64,000 bases of DNA from Actinomadura parmotrematis (GTDB lineage Bacteria > Actinomycetota > Actinomycetes > Streptosporangiales > Streptosporangiaceae), in assembly GCF_019458805.1 (NCBI RefSeq), contig NZ_JAIBOA010000010.1, positions 124,001-188,000 of the forward strand. Reading direction: 5' to 3'. Shown piece after piece: positions 23,455-32,943 of the stretch. A program made the translations under genes and the position numbers. Within the stretch, counting starts at the first letter, position 1. Each line of letters starts with the position of its first letter. A model generated the notes under the pieces. The model worked only from the letters and a program-made list of their open reading frames with translations. It ran no database searches and was not told the DNA's origin.

Positions 23455-24441
23455 GTGGAGACTGCGCAGGACGTCCTGACCGAGCTCGCCCGCCGGTACG
23501 CCTTCGGCGACCTGGAGGCGCTCGTCACCGAGCGCGACCCGCGGTCGCCCGCCGCCGGGCTCTGCGCCTTCGGGCAGCGCGTCCTGGACCTGGACGCCGA
23601 GGACTTCGGCATGCCCGAGGCCGTCGGGGACGTCCCGAAGGACCTGCTGGACCGGGCGCGCGCCAGCCGGATGCCGCAGGCGCCGCGCGAGCGGCCGCGC
23701 GGCGCGCTCGCCAGCCTGCGCCCGGCGTACGCGCTGCTGCTGGAGGTGATCCGGATCCGCTGGCTGCGCCGCGAGATGGCGCCGCTGGTGGCGGCCGTCC
23801 ACATCGCCAGCGAGTACCTGCCGCTGCTCGCCTGGGAGCCGGTGCTCGGGCACGCCGGCGACCCGGCCCGCATCGGCCGCGCGGTGACCGGCGAGGGCAG
23901 CCGGTTCGGCGTCCCGCTGGAGCCGGGCGCGGACCGCGACTGCGACCACACCCGGCCCGAGCGGTCGGCGTGCGAGCGGACGCTGAAGGTCGCGCACGAG
24001 CCGCCGCCCGGCTGGCGCGCCTACCTCGACCGCCAGCACAGCCAGGTCTCGCACGCCCTCGGCGACTGCGCGGCCCGCTGCCGGACGCCGTGCAGCGTCA
24101 TGACCCGGCTGGACGGCCGGGTCCGCGCCGACCTCACCGAGCGGTGCAAGCTCGCCGCCGACTTCACCGACAGCGCCGTCGTCAAGCTGCGGCACGCCGC
24201 GCCGGTCGGGCACGGCTTCGGGGTGCCCTCGCCCGAGGAGGTGGAGACGGCCTGGGCGCGCGCCCGCGCGTCCCTGTCGCACCACCCCCTCGGCAAGCGG
24301 GCGCTGGAGCGCGGCGCCGGCTCGGACTACCCGCTGCCGGGCCTGCCCGAGCTGTTCTCCGCGATCGCCTGCGTCGACATCGCCCCCGACGACCTGCTGC
24401 ACGAGGTCACGATGCGGACCGCGGCCGCGCTACAGCGCTGA
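23455..24441 (+). CDS. Unrecognised conserved-looking cytosolic protein
   Basis: The protein has 328 aa. GTG 23455 starts the frame (VETAQDVLTELARRYAFGD). A weak -10 (AAGGCT) 7 nt earlier and no Shine-Dalgarno suggest a leaderless start. The protein is mostly helical, without signal or membrane segments. Cys residues cluster at DCDHTRPERSACERTLK (about 162-178) and GDCAARCRTPCSVMTRLDG (about 203-221), with one more in ERCKLAADF. This could be a metal site, but no known motif fits. Its last 35 nt overlap the end of malQ tail-to-tail. I do not recognise the family. Confidence 0.65.
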   Translation: METAQDVLTELARRYAFGDLEALVTERDPRSPAAGLCAFGQRVLDLDAEDFGMPEAVGDVPKDLLDRARASRMPQAPRERPRGALASLRPAYALLLEVIRIRWLRREMAPLVAAVHIASEYLPLLAWEPVLGHAGDPARIGRAVTGEGSRFGVPLEPGADRDCDHTRPERSACERTLKVAHEPPPGWRAYLDRQHSQVSHALGDCAARCRTPCSVMTRLDGRVRADLTERCKLAADFTDSAVVKLRHAAPVGHGFGVPSPEEVETAWARARASLSHHPLGKRALERGAGSDYPLPGLPELFSAIACVDIAPDDLLHEVTMRTAAALQR

Positions 24442-26446
24442 CGACGTCCGCCACGCGCTGGTCGCCAGGAAGATCGTCGAGCAGCAGCGGCGTCCCGCCC
24501 GGCCCGGCGAGCGGCACCCGCCAGTTGGGGTACTCGTCGACGGTGCCCGGCTGGTTCTGGGTGCGGCGCTCCCCCACCGCGTCGGCGAGGGCGACGCCGA
24601 GCAGCCGCGCGGGCGTGGCGGCGAGCAGGCCGTGCAGGGCCGCGACGACCTCGGCGTCGTGGCGGTCCGAGCCCTCCCGCACCGCCGCGAGGACGTCCTC
24701 GGGCGGCGTGGCGAGCAGGCCCCGCTCGTGCAGCAGGCCGAGCCAGGCGGCGAGCTGGCGGCGCGCCTCGTCCAGCTCGACCGCGAGCGGGCGGGTGAGC
24801 AGGCCGAGGCGGTCGCGGAGCGCGATGTGGTCGGCGTGCAGGACGCCGGTGATCGGCGGCATGTCGTGGGTGCCGACGGTGGCGAGCGACGGCTCCCGCC
24901 AGTCCTCGGGCGGGCGGGGCGCGCCGTCGCCGTCCCGCTCGAACCAGAGCAGGGACGTGCCGAGGACGCCGCTGGCCGACAGGCCGTCGCGGAAGTGCGG
25001 CTCGACGGTGCCGAGGTCCTCGCCGACGATCACCGCGCCGGCCGCGTGCGCCTCGGCGGTGAGGACGGCCAGCAGCACGTCGCTGTCGTAGCCGACGTAG
25101 GTGCCGTCGGCGGGCGACCCGCCCTCGGGCACCCACCAGAGCCGGGAGAGCTGCATGGCGTGGTCCAGGCGGAGGCCGCCGCCGTGCCGGAGCGCCCCGG
25201 CGATCATGTCGCGGTAGGGGCCGTACCCGGCGTCGGCGAGGCGCTGCGGGTGCCAGGGCGGCTGGCCCCAGTCCTGGCCGCGCTGGTTGAACTCGTCGGG
25301 CGGGGCGCCGACGCTGATGCCGCGGGCGAACAGGTCGCGGTGCGTCCACTCGTCGGCGCTGCCGGTGCGGACGCCGACGGCGAGGTCGTGCACGATCCCG
25401 ATCGGCATGCCGGCCTCGCGGGCGGCGGCCTGCGCGGCGCCGAGCTGCTCGTCCAGCAGGAACTGCAGCCAGATGTGGAACTCCACCCGGTCGGCCAGGG
25501 GCGCGACGGCGGCGGCGACGGCGGGCCCGTGCGCGTCGTGCAGTTCGGCGGGCCAGGACCGCCAGTCGGCGCCGTGCGCCTCGGCGAGCGCCGACCAGGT
25601 GGCGAACAGCGCCAGCGGCTCGCCCCGCGCGGCCTTGAAGTCCTCGTAGGCGGCCCGGCGATGGTCGGCGCGGGGCAGCGCGTGCAGGGCCTCCAGCGCG
25701 GCCTTCTTGGCGTGCCAGGCGGCGTCGCGGTCCAGCGGGTCGGGTGTGCGCGAGGCGTCCCGGACGAGCCGGCCGATCTCGGCGACGCGGCCGCGCTCGG
25801 CGGGGTCGGCGGCGGCGAACTCCGGCACGTCCTCGACGCGCAGGTACTGCGGGCTCGGGAACCGCTTGCTGAGCGGCGAGTAGGGCGAGGGGGTGATCGG
25901 CGGGGACGGCTCGGCGGCGTGCAGCGGGTTGATCAGCACGAACCCGGCGCCGTGCTCGCGGCCGCTCCAGGACGCCAGGTCGGCGAGGTCGCGCAGGTCG
26001 CCGAGGCCCCAGGAGCCGCGCGAGCGCAGCGAGTAGAGCTGGACGGTGAAGCCCCAGGCGCGCGGGGCGGGCGGCAGCGCGCGGGGCGCGACGAGCAGCG
26101 CGGCCTCCTCGTCGCCGGCCCGCAGCCGGTGCCAGCCGAGCGGCAGCCGCGCCGCCTCCCCCGACGGGGCGGTGCCGCCCCCGGCGAGCTCGATCGTGCC
26201 CTCGCGGAGGCCGCCGTCCTCGCCCTCGCGGAGCGCGATGACGGGCGGCAGCAGCCGCGCCTCGCGGAGCGCCAGCAGCCGGCGCTCCTCCCGGACCGCC
26301 GCGGCGGACGCCACGTCCAGCCCGAGGCCGGTCAGCACCGCTCTCAGCGTGTCCGGGGAGACGTCGGTCTCCTCGCCCTGCCAGTCGATGTAGTTCGTCG
26401 CGACGCGGTGCGCGCGGGCCAGCTCGATCAGGTCGTCGTCCGTCAC
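24407..26446 (-). CDS. malQ: 4-alpha-glucanotransferase
   Basis: The protein has 679 aa, from a GTG after GCAGGA. It is a GH77 amylomaltase: SRGSWGLGDLRDLADLA and FVLINPLHAAEPSPPITPSPYSP (split), the nucleophile Asp in GGLRLDHAMQL, the acid/base Glu in AVIVGEDLGTVEPH and the stabilising Asp in ATVGTHDMPPITG. An N-terminal extension of about 140 residues, with a small beta domain, is usual for actinobacterial MalQ. It transfers maltosyl and longer units between alpha-1,4-glucans in the cytosol. Together with the GH13 enzyme at 44-45.7 kb it indicates glycogen and malto-oligosaccharide metabolism. The 3' end overlaps the convergent unknown gene. Confidence 0.95.
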   Translation of the reverse strand: MTDDDLIELARAHRVATNYIDWQGEETDVSPDTLRAVLTGLGLDVASAAAVREERRLLALREARLLPPVIALREGEDGGLREGTIELAGGGTAPSGEAARLPLGWHRLRAGDEEAALLVAPRALPPAPRAWGFTVQLYSLRSRGSWGLGDLRDLADLASWSGREHGAGFVLINPLHAAEPSPPITPSPYSPLSKRFPSPQYLRVEDVPEFAAADPAERGRVAEIGRLVRDASRTPDPLDRDAAWHAKKAALEALHALPRADHRRAAYEDFKAARGEPLALFATWSALAEAHGADWRSWPAELHDAHGPAVAAAVAPLADRVEFHIWLQFLLDEQLGAAQAAAREAGMPIGIVHDLAVGVRTGSADEWTHRDLFARGISVGAPPDEFNQRGQDWGQPPWHPQRLADAGYGPYRDMIAGALRHGGGLRLDHAMQLSRLWWVPEGGSPADGTYVGYDSDVLLAVLTAEAHAAGAVIVGEDLGTVEPHFRDGLSASGVLGTSLLWFERDGDGAPRPPEDWREPSLATVGTHDMPPITGVLHADHIALRDRLGLLTRPLAVELDEARRQLAAWLGLLHERGLLATPPEDVLAAVREGSDRHDAEVVAALHGLLAATPARLLGVALADAVGERRTQNQPGTVDEYPNWRVPLAGPGGTPLLLDDLPGDQRVADVVSAVARPRSAS

Positions 26447-26481
26447 TCCTGCACCATGCCCGCGAAAGTGCCCGGCAAAAT

Positions 26482-26519
26482 CCCGGCCCTCCCCCCGCGC
26501 GGGCGCGAGGAGGGCCGGG
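26482..26519 (-). terminator. Hairpin terminator after the amidase gene
   Basis: The arms CCCGGCCCTCC and GGAGGGCCGGG are 11 bp and perfect, with a GC-rich 16-nt loop. It lies between the amidase stop and the malQ start. Confidence 0.65.
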
Positions 26520-26525
26520 GAACCG

Positions 26526-27953
26526 TCAGGCGTCCCAGATGTCGGGCTTGCGGTCGATCCAGGGGCGGGCCTGTTCGAGCTGCGCGGACAGCTCGATGAG
26601 CGTCGCCTCGCCGCCGAGCCGCCCGGCGAGCATGACGCCGATGGGCAGCCCCGCCCCGGTCCAGTGCAGCGGGACGTTCACCGCGGGCTGGCCGGAGATG
26701 TTGTACTGCGCGGCGAACGGGGTGAACAGCGTCTGCCGGTGGAAGTTCTCGGCCGGCTCCTGGTCGTGGAACCAGCCGACGGGCGCGGGCGGCAGCGCCA
26801 GCGTCGGGTGCAGGATCGCGTCGTAGCGGTCCGTGACCGGGAACGCGTCGCGCAGCGCGCCCTGCAGCGCCGCGTGCGCCAGGAAGAGCTGGGTGGCGCT
26901 CGTCGCGTGGCCGCGCTCGCGCAGCCAGCGGGTGAGCGGCTGGAGCCGGTCCTCCTGGGAGGGGTCCACGGGCGTGAGGGTCGCCATGACGCCCCACAGC
27001 GTCTCGAAGTGCGGCACCAGCTCGGGCCCGAACACCGGCGGCAGCTCCTCGACCTCGTGGCCGAGCTCCACGAGCAGCTCCGTCGCGGCCTCGTAGGCGG
27101 CCAGGCAGTCGGGGTGGACCTCGGCGCCGGGGACGGCCGGGACGGCGCTGCGGGCGATCCGCAGGCGCCCCGGCGCGCGTCCGGCGTGCGCCCGGAAGCC
27201 CCCCTCGGGCGCGGGCGGCGCCCAGTACAGGTCGCCCGGCCGGCGGACGGCCATCACGTCCAGCAGCAGGGCGGCGTCCTCGACGGTGCGCGCGATGGGG
27301 CCCGAGGTGGACAGGCCGAACAGGTCGGGGACGACCGGGCCCTGCGAGATCCGGCCGCGCGTCGGCTTGATCCCGAACAGGCCGCAGGCGCTGCTGGGGA
27401 TGCGGATCGAGCCGCCGCCGTCGCTGCCCTGCGCGACCGGCGCGAGGCCCGCCGCGACCGCAGCGGCGGCGCCGCCGCTGGACCCGCCCGCCGACCGGGA
27501 GAGGTCCCAGGGCGTGCGGGCGGCCGGCGCCACGCCGTTCTCGGTATAACAGGGCAGGCCGAATTCGGGGGTGTTGGTCTTCCCCAACAGGACAGTTCCG
27601 GCTTCCCTCAGCAGCACCACGACGTTGTCGTCGACGAAACCGCGGAAACCGTCGTAGACCCGGGAGCCGAAGCTCATCGGGACGTCCTGCACGAGGTTCA
27701 GGTCCTTGATCGGCACCGGGACGCCGAGCAGCGGCGGCAGCTCCGCCGGATCGGCCGCCTCCAGCACCCGCTTCTCCGCCTCCCGCGCCTGCGCGCGGGC
27801 GATCTCGGGCGTCACCGCGATGTAGGCGCCGACCTGGTCGTTCAGCCGGTCGATCCGCGCCAGGTAGTGATCGGCGACCTCGACCGGGGAGAGCTCCCGG
27901 GAGCGGATCGCGGCCGCCAGCCGCATAGCCGTCATGTCATGGGTATGTGTCAC
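26526..27953 (-). CDS. Amidase-signature family hydrolase
   Basis: The protein has 475 aa. The Ser-cisSer-Lys triad is visible: Lys in GVPVPIKDLNLV (about 83), the Gly/Ser-rich signature RSAGGSSGGAAAAVAAG and nucleophile Ser in GSDGGGSIRIPSSACG. The C-terminus (QYNISGQPAVNVPLHWTGAG, GLPIGVMLAG) is typical of GatA/AmiC-type amidases. There is no glutamyl-tRNA operon context, so it is a stand-alone amidase of unknown substrate. GTG 27953 lies 8 nt after a -10 and has no ribosome site, indicating a leaderless message. A terminator follows the stop. Confidence 0.9.
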   Translation of the reverse strand: MTHTHDMTAMRLAAAIRSRELSPVEVADHYLARIDRLNDQVGAYIAVTPEIARAQAREAEKRVLEAADPAELPPLLGVPVPIKDLNLVQDVPMSFGSRVYDGFRGFVDDNVVVLLREAGTVLLGKTNTPEFGLPCYTENGVAPAARTPWDLSRSAGGSSGGAAAAVAAGLAPVAQGSDGGGSIRIPSSACGLFGIKPTRGRISQGPVVPDLFGLSTSGPIARTVEDAALLLDVMAVRRPGDLYWAPPAPEGGFRAHAGRAPGRLRIARSAVPAVPGAEVHPDCLAAYEAATELLVELGHEVEELPPVFGPELVPHFETLWGVMATLTPVDPSQEDRLQPLTRWLRERGHATSATQLFLAHAALQGALRDAFPVTDRYDAILHPTLALPPAPVGWFHDQEPAENFHRQTLFTPFAAQYNISGQPAVNVPLHWTGAGLPIGVMLAGRLGGEATLIELSAQLEQARPWIDRKPDIWDA

Positions 27954-27961
27954 AGAGCGGA

Positions 27962-27990
27962 ACGCTAGACGGCGGATGCGGGAGCATCAA
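27962..27990 (-). promoter_or_regulatory. Leaderless promoter of the amidase gene
   Basis: On the minus strand the -35 is TTGATG (27990-27985), with a 17-bp spacer and the -10 TAGCGT (27967-27962). The GTG start codon at 27953 is 8 nt downstream. Confidence 0.65.
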
Positions 27991-28176
27991 AGATGGACCA
28001 GCGGCACGTCGCGGACGAGATGCGGGAATTCTGCCTACCCGCTCTCCAGCCCGGCGAATCGCCCGACCCAGGCGACAAAAGTATTAACCCGACATGGCTA
28101 GTCGCCGTCCGCCGGACTGATTACTCTGCGCTCGGAGGATCATGCTTCCGGCGCGAAAGGACTACGGAGCGTCACT

Positions 28177-28977
28177 ATGGCCATCATGGAGCAGGACGAC
28201 GCCGAGCAGGACGCCCGCGGCCAGCCCCAGCGGGAGCCCGACGAGCAGCCGCCCGAGGGCCGCACCTACGGCGAGATGCTGGGCGACCCCCAGATCCGCC
28301 GCTGGATCGTGCGGGTGGCCGTCGCGGTCGTGGCCGGCCTCATCGCCGCGGTCGTCTTCGGCGGCCGGATCGGGATCACCCTGGCGATCCTGATCGTCAT
28401 CGCCGACGTCGTGCGCAAGGCCCGCACCAGTTCCAGCGTCTCGGCGTGGCAGAAGTCGTCGGCGATCGAGCGGCGCACCGAGAAGCAGCTGAAGGGCCTG
28501 GAGCGCAACGGCTACCGGGTGCTGCACGCGCGGGCGGTGCCGATGGACGACGAGGGCGTCAGCGACGGCCGGATCGACCACCTGGTCATCGGCCCGAGCG
28601 GCGTCTACGCGATCGACTCGGAGAAGTGGGACAAGCGCCTGCCGGTGCGCACCCTGTCGCACCGCAAGCTCTTCCACGGCCCCTTCAACAAGAAGGAGCG
28701 GCTGGACGAGGCGCGGTGGGAGGCGGACCAGGCCAGCAAGATCATCGGCGGCCAGGTCGGCTTCGAGGTGCCGGTGCAGCCGTCGGTGGCGATCTACGGC
28801 CCGTCCATCCCGTGGAAGGTCATGCGGGTGCGCGACGTGGACGTCTTCTCCGGCAACCGCGCGCGCGGCTACCTGCGCCGCCGCCCGCGCATCCTCACCG
28901 ACACCGACGTCGACCAGATCTACACCGCGGCGGTGGAGTCGCTGCCGCCGAAGTACCCGAGCGACACCTCGGTCTAG
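28177..28977 (+). CDS. NERD-domain membrane protein
   Basis: The protein has 266 aa. An acidic/Gln-rich head (about 1-38) precedes two closely spaced hydrophobic helices (about 42-80, VAVAVVAGLIAAVVFGG and IGITLAILIVIADVV). The NERD nuclease-related domain covers about 97-215: IERRTEKQLKGLERNGYRVLH, then GRIDHLVIGPSGVYAIDSEKWDKR with the Asp/Glu-x-Lys restriction-like core (D...DSEKW). NERD domains resemble Holliday-junction resolvases; a role in DNA or nucleic-acid processing at the membrane is inferred, not shown. AAGGAC/GGAG precede the ATG. TGATTACTCTGC lies 48-59 nt upstream. Confidence 0.85.
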   Translation: MAIMEQDDAEQDARGQPQREPDEQPPEGRTYGEMLGDPQIRRWIVRVAVAVVAGLIAAVVFGGRIGITLAILIVIADVVRKARTSSSVSAWQKSSAIERRTEKQLKGLERNGYRVLHARAVPMDDEGVSDGRIDHLVIGPSGVYAIDSEKWDKRLPVRTLSHRKLFHGPFNKKERLDEARWEADQASKIIGGQVGFEVPVQPSVAIYGPSIPWKVMRVRDVDVFSGNRARGYLRRRPRILTDTDVDQIYTAAVESLPPKYPSDTSV

Positions 28978-29092
28978 GGGTGCGACGACGCCCGGCGGGC
29001 GGTCCCTGGGGGCCGCCCGGCGGCCGGCCCGGCGCCCCGCCGCGCGGCGCCCGCCGAGGCCAGAGCCGGGCACGGGCCCGCGTTGATACCAT

Positions 29093-29250
29093 GGGCGGAA
29101 CCTGCGGCCGGCCCTCACACGACCTCTGCTGAGCCGGCGGCAGCGCCGAGACCCGCCGCTGCCCCAGGTCCCCGCACCGGGCCGCACCGGCACGCCGCCA
29201 CGGCCCGGTCGCACGGTCTTCGCCAGAACGCCCAAGGTTGGAGAGGTCAC
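29093..29250 (+). promoter_or_regulatory. ilvD leader with possible short upstream ORF
   Basis: A candidate -10 TACCAT (29087-29092) precedes a long leader. A 13-codon [16 protein letters not shown], runs from ATG 29091 to TGA 29132. Pairable segments GGCAGCG and CGCTGCC follow it, and the ilvD ribosome site (GGAGAGG) is at the end. Attenuation is only a possibility. Confidence 0.3.
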
Positions 29251-31119
29251 ATGCCCCCGCTCAGGTCACGCACCGTCACCCATGGCCGGAACATGGCCGG
29301 CGCCCGCGCGCTCATGCGCGCCAGCGGCGTGGCCCGCGAGGACTTCGGCAAGCCGATCGTGGCGGTGGCCAACAGCTTCACCCAGTTCGTCCCCGGCCAC
29401 GTCCACCTGCGCGAGGTCGGCGACGTCGTCGCGGGCGCGGTCAAGGAGGCCGGCGGCGTCCCCCGCGAGTTCAACACGATCGCGGTCGACGACGGCATCG
29501 CGATGGGCCACGACGGCATGCTCTACTCGCTGCCCTCGCGCGAGGTCATCGCCGACGCCATCGAGTACATGGTGCGGGCGCACTGCGCCGACGCGCTGGT
29601 CTGCGTCTCCAACTGCGACAAGATCACTCCGGGGATGCTGCTGGCCGCGCTGCGCCTGAACATCCCGACGGTGTTCGTCTCCGGCGGCCCGATGGAGGCC
29701 GGCAAGCCGGTCGAGGGCGTCATGAGCGGCAACAAGCTCGACCTCATCGACCCGATGATCGCCTCGGCGGACGACTCGGTCAGCGACGCGACGCTGCTGG
29801 AGATGGAGGAGAGCGCCTGCCCGACCTGCGGGTCCTGCTCGGGCATGTTCACCGCCAACTCGATGAACTGCCTCACCGAGGCCATCGGCCTGTCCCTGCC
29901 GGGCAACGGCACCACCCTCGCCACGCACACCGCGCGCCGCCGCCTCTACGAGGACGCCGGCCGCACCGTCGTCGACATCGCCCGCCGCTACTACGAGCAG
30001 GACGACGCCTCGGTCCTGCCGCTGAGCATCGCCACCAAGGACGCGTTCGAGAACGCCATGGTCCTGGACATCGCGATGGGCGGCTCCACCAACACGATCC
30101 TGCACCTGCTCGCCGCCGCCTACGAGGGCGGCGTCGACTTCGGGCTGAAGGAGATCGACGAGCTGTCGCGGCGGGTGCCGTGCATCTGCAAGCTCGCCCC
30201 GGCGACCGCCAAGTACCACGTCGAGGACTGCCACCGCGCGGGCGGCATCCCCGCGCTGCTCGCCGAGCTCGACCGCGGCGGGCTGCTGCACCGCGGCGTC
30301 CACTCGGTCCACTCGGCCTCGCTCGCCGAGCACCTCGACAAGTGGGACGTGCGCTCCCCCAACGCGCTGCCCGAGGCCGTCGAGCTGTTCCACGCCGCGC
30401 CCGGCGGCGTCCGCACCACCGCCTCGGCGAGCCAGAGCGCCCGCTGGGAGGAGCTCGACCTCGACCGCGAGCAGGGCTGCATCCGCGACGTCGCGCACGC
30501 CTACACCGCCGACGGCGGCCTCGCGGTGCTGCGCGGCAACATCGCGGTCGACGGCGCGATCGTCAAGACCGCGGGCGTCGAGGAGGAGCTGTGGACCTTC
30601 ACCGGTCCCGCGGTCGTCTTCGAGAGCCAGGACGACGCCGTCGAGGGCATCCTCGGCGGGAAGGTCAAGGCCGGCGACGTCGTCGTCATCCGCTACGAGG
30701 GCCCGCGCGGCGGCCCCGGCATGCAGGAGATGCTCTACCCGACGTCGTTCCTGAAGGGCCGCGGCCTCGGCAAGGCGTGCGCGCTCGTCACCGACGGCCG
30801 GTTCTCCGGCGGCACCTCGGGGCTGTCCATCGGGCACGCCTCCCCCGAGGCCGCCGGCGGCGGCGTCATCGCGCTGGTGGAGGACGGCGACCGCATCGTC
30901 ATCGACATCCCCAGGCGCGTGCTGGAGCTGGACGTCCCGCAGGCCGAGCTGGACGCGCGCCGCGAGCGGCTGCTCGCCGACCTCGGCGGCTACCGCCCGC
31001 GCGACCGGCAGCGCAAGGTCAGCCCGGCCCTCCAGGTGTACGCCGCGCTCGCCACGTCCGCGTCGACCGGCGCCGCCCGCGACGTCAGCCTCCTCTCCCC
31101 CGAAGCCCGCCGCCCCTGA
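29251..31119 (+). CDS. ilvD: Dihydroxy-acid dehydratase
   Basis: The protein has 622 aa, from ATG 29251 after GGAGAGG. Iron-sulfur and Mg ligands are visible: [30 protein letters not shown], and [16 protein letters not shown]. The C-terminal swivel domain has [22 protein letters not shown]. It is full length for the long (E. coli-type, 4Fe-4S) branch. It converts 2,3-dihydroxy-isovalerate and -methylvalerate to the 2-keto acids in Val/Ile/Leu synthesis and pantothenate supply. It stands alone here, without other ilv genes. A 102-bp palindromic element begins 29 nt after the stop. Confidence 0.97.
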   Translation: MPPLRSRTVTHGRNMAGARALMRASGVAREDFGKPIVAVANSFTQFVPGHVHLREVGDVVAGAVKEAGGVPREFNTIAVDDGIAMGHDGMLYSLPSREVIADAIEYMVRAHCADALVCVSNCDKITPGMLLAALRLNIPTVFVSGGPMEAGKPVEGVMSGNKLDLIDPMIASADDSVSDATLLEMEESACPTCGSCSGMFTANSMNCLTEAIGLSLPGNGTTLATHTARRRLYEDAGRTVVDIARRYYEQDDASVLPLSIATKDAFENAMVLDIAMGGSTNTILHLLAAAYEGGVDFGLKEIDELSRRVPCICKLAPATAKYHVEDCHRAGGIPALLAELDRGGLLHRGVHSVHSASLAEHLDKWDVRSPNALPEAVELFHAAPGGVRTTASASQSARWEELDLDREQGCIRDVAHAYTADGGLAVLRGNIAVDGAIVKTAGVEEELWTFTGPAVVFESQDDAVEGILGGKVKAGDVVVIRYEGPRGGPGMQEMLYPTSFLKGRGLGKACALVTDGRFSGGTSGLSIGHASPEAAGGGVIALVEDGDRIVIDIPRRVLELDVPQAELDARRERLLADLGGYRPRDRQRKVSPALQVYAALATSASTGAARDVSLLSPEARRP

Positions 31120-31147
31120 CCCCCGCCCGCACCCCGCCCTCCTCCGG

Positions 31148-31248
31148 TGACCCCCTGGTCACCTCTCGTTGACTTGCGGCGTGTTGGCCTCTGGGAGCGC
31201 TCCCATAGGCCAACACGCCGCAACTCGACGAGGGGTGACCGGGTGGTC
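31148..31248. repeat. 102-bp palindromic element, copy 4
   Basis: The core is 31168-31229 (62 bp). The left arm is GTTGACTTGCGGCGTGTTGG; the right arm ends CAACTCGAC, so the outermost pairs carry mismatches. The centre is TCTGGGAGCGCTCCCATA. It lies between ilvD and the MFS gene. Confidence 0.9.
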
Positions 31249-31303
31249 GCGGGTGGAAGGGGGTGGCGGGAGGGGGGTTGTGGGGGGTGGGCGGCGCGCT
31301 TAT

Positions 31304-31320
31304 GGTTGCCTCGGGCAACC
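31304..31320. promoter_or_regulatory. Palindromic operator of the MFS/MarR unit
   Basis: GGTTGCC-TCG-GGCAACC is a perfect 7-bp inverted repeat ending 2 nt before the ribosome site (GGAGGG) of the MFS gene. Position and form fit a MarR-family binding site, and a MarR gene is the second gene of the unit. Confidence 0.7.
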
Positions 31321-31332
31321 TTTGGAGGGCCA

Positions 31333-32943
31333 ATGGCGGCGACGACGGACGCCGGGGCGGCCGCCCCCATGTCCCACGGGCGGATCCTGCGGGCCCTGTC
31401 CGGCCTCTACCTCGGCATGTTCGTGGCCATCGTGTCGTCCACGATCGTCACCAACGCGCTGCCGCGCATCATCACCGACCTGCGCACCGGGCAGAGCACC
31501 TACACCTGGGTGATCGTCTCGACGCTGCTGGCGACCACCGTGTCCAGCCCGCTGTGGGGCAAGCTCGCCGACCTCGTCAGCAAGAAGGCGCTCGTCCAGC
31601 TCGGCCTGCTGATCTTCGCGGCGGGCTCGCTGCTGTCGGGCCTCGCCACCGACCCGGCGACGCTGATCGCGGCGCGGACGGTGCAGGGCGCCGGCGCCGG
31701 CGGGCTGCTCTCGCTCACCCAGGTGATCATGGCGACGATGATCTCCCCGCGCGAGCGCGGCCGCTACTCCGGCTACATGGGCGCCGTCCTCGCCGTCGGC
31801 ACCGCGGGCGGGCCGCTCGTCGGCGGCGTCATCGTCGACACCCGCGGCCTCGGCTGGCGCTGGTGCTTCTTCGTCGTCGTGCCGCTCGCGCTGATCGCCA
31901 TGGCCGTCCTGCAGCGCAACCTCGACCTGCCGGTGCGCAGGCGCAAGGTCACCGTGGACTGGGCCGGCGCCGCCCTCATCACCTCCGCCGCGTCGCTGCT
32001 GCTCGTCTGGGTGACGTTCGCCGGCGACGACTACGCCTGGCTGTCGTGGTGGAGCGCGGCGATGGTCGGCGGCGGGACGCTGCTCGCCGTGCTGTTCGTC
32101 CTCGTCGAGACCCGCGCCGCCGAGCCGATCGTGCCGCTCCGCCTGTTCCGCAACCGGACGGTGGCGCTCGCGGTGGTCGCGAGCCTGCTCGCCGGCGTCG
32201 CCATGTACGCGAGCACGACCTTCCTCAGCCAGTACTTCCAGCTCTCGCGCGGGCAGAGCCCGACGGCCGCCGGCATCCTCACCCTGCCGCTCATTCTGTC
32301 CCTCGCCGTCGCCTCCGCCGCCGGCGGCCGGATCATCACCAGGACCGGGCGGTGGAAGCCGTTCCTCGTCGGCGGCGCGGTGCTGCTCGCCGTCGGCTGC
32401 GCCCTGCTCGGGCTGCTCCGCCACGGGACGCCCTACGGGGTGACGGCGGCCGGCATGGCCTGCCTCGGCGTCGGGCTCGGCCTCACCCTCCAGAACCTCG
32501 TGCTGGCCGTGCAGAACCAGGTGCGGCCGCAGGAGCTCGGCGCCGCCAGCACGGCCGTCGCGTTCTTCCGGACGCTCGGCGGCACGGTCGGCGTCTCGGC
32601 GCTCGGCGCCGTCCTCGCGAACCGCGTCACCCGTTACGCCGAGCCCGGCCTCGCCCGCCTCGGCGTGCGGCACGCGCCGAGCAGCGACGCCCTGCCCGAC
32701 CTCGGCGCCCTGCCCGCCCCGGTCCGCGCCGTCGTCGAGGACGCCTTCGGGCACGCCACCGGTAGCCTGTTCCTGTACACCGTGCCGTTCGCCCTGCTCA
32801 GCGTGGTCGCCATCCTCTGCATCAAGGAGGTGCCGCTCCGCACCTCCAGCGCGCTGCAGGCCGCCGGCGCGGCGGGGACCGGCGGGCCGGAGGGCGACGG
32901 GAGGGACCATGGCGCGGACCTCGGGCGGCCGCACGGCGCATGA
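31333..32943 (+). CDS. MFS drug exporter, DHA2 (14-helix) family
   Basis: The protein has 536 aa, from ATG 31333 behind GGAGGG. About 14 membrane helices; family motifs are LSGLYLGMFVAIVSSTIVTN (helix 1), WVIVSTLLATTVSSPLWGKLADLV (motif A region, split) and GAGAGGLLSLTQVIMATMISPRERGRYSGYMGA (motif C and the next loop). It probably exports a hydrophobic or cationic compound by proton antiport. The palindrome at 31304-31320 and the overlapping MarR gene indicate control by that repressor, as in many actinobacterial efflux pairs. The substrate is unknown. Confidence 0.93.
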   Translation: MAATTDAGAAAPMSHGRILRALSGLYLGMFVAIVSSTIVTNALPRIITDLRTGQSTYTWVIVSTLLATTVSSPLWGKLADLVSKKALVQLGLLIFAAGSLLSGLATDPATLIAARTVQGAGAGGLLSLTQVIMATMISPRERGRYSGYMGAVLAVGTAGGPLVGGVIVDTRGLGWRWCFFVVVPLALIAMAVLQRNLDLPVRRRKVTVDWAGAALITSAASLLLVWVTFAGDDYAWLSWWSAAMVGGGTLLAVLFVLVETRAAEPIVPLRLFRNRTVALAVVASLLAGVAMYASTTFLSQYFQLSRGQSPTAAGILTLPLILSLAVASAAGGRIITRTGRWKPFLVGGAVLLAVGCALLGLLRHGTPYGVTAAGMACLGVGLGLTLQNLVLAVQNQVRPQELGAASTAVAFFRTLGGTVGVSALGAVLANRVTRYAEPGLARLGVRHAPSSDALPDLGALPAPVRAVVEDAFGHATGSLFLYTVPFALLSVVAILCIKEVPLRTSSALQAAGAAGTGGPEGDGRDHGADLGRPHGA

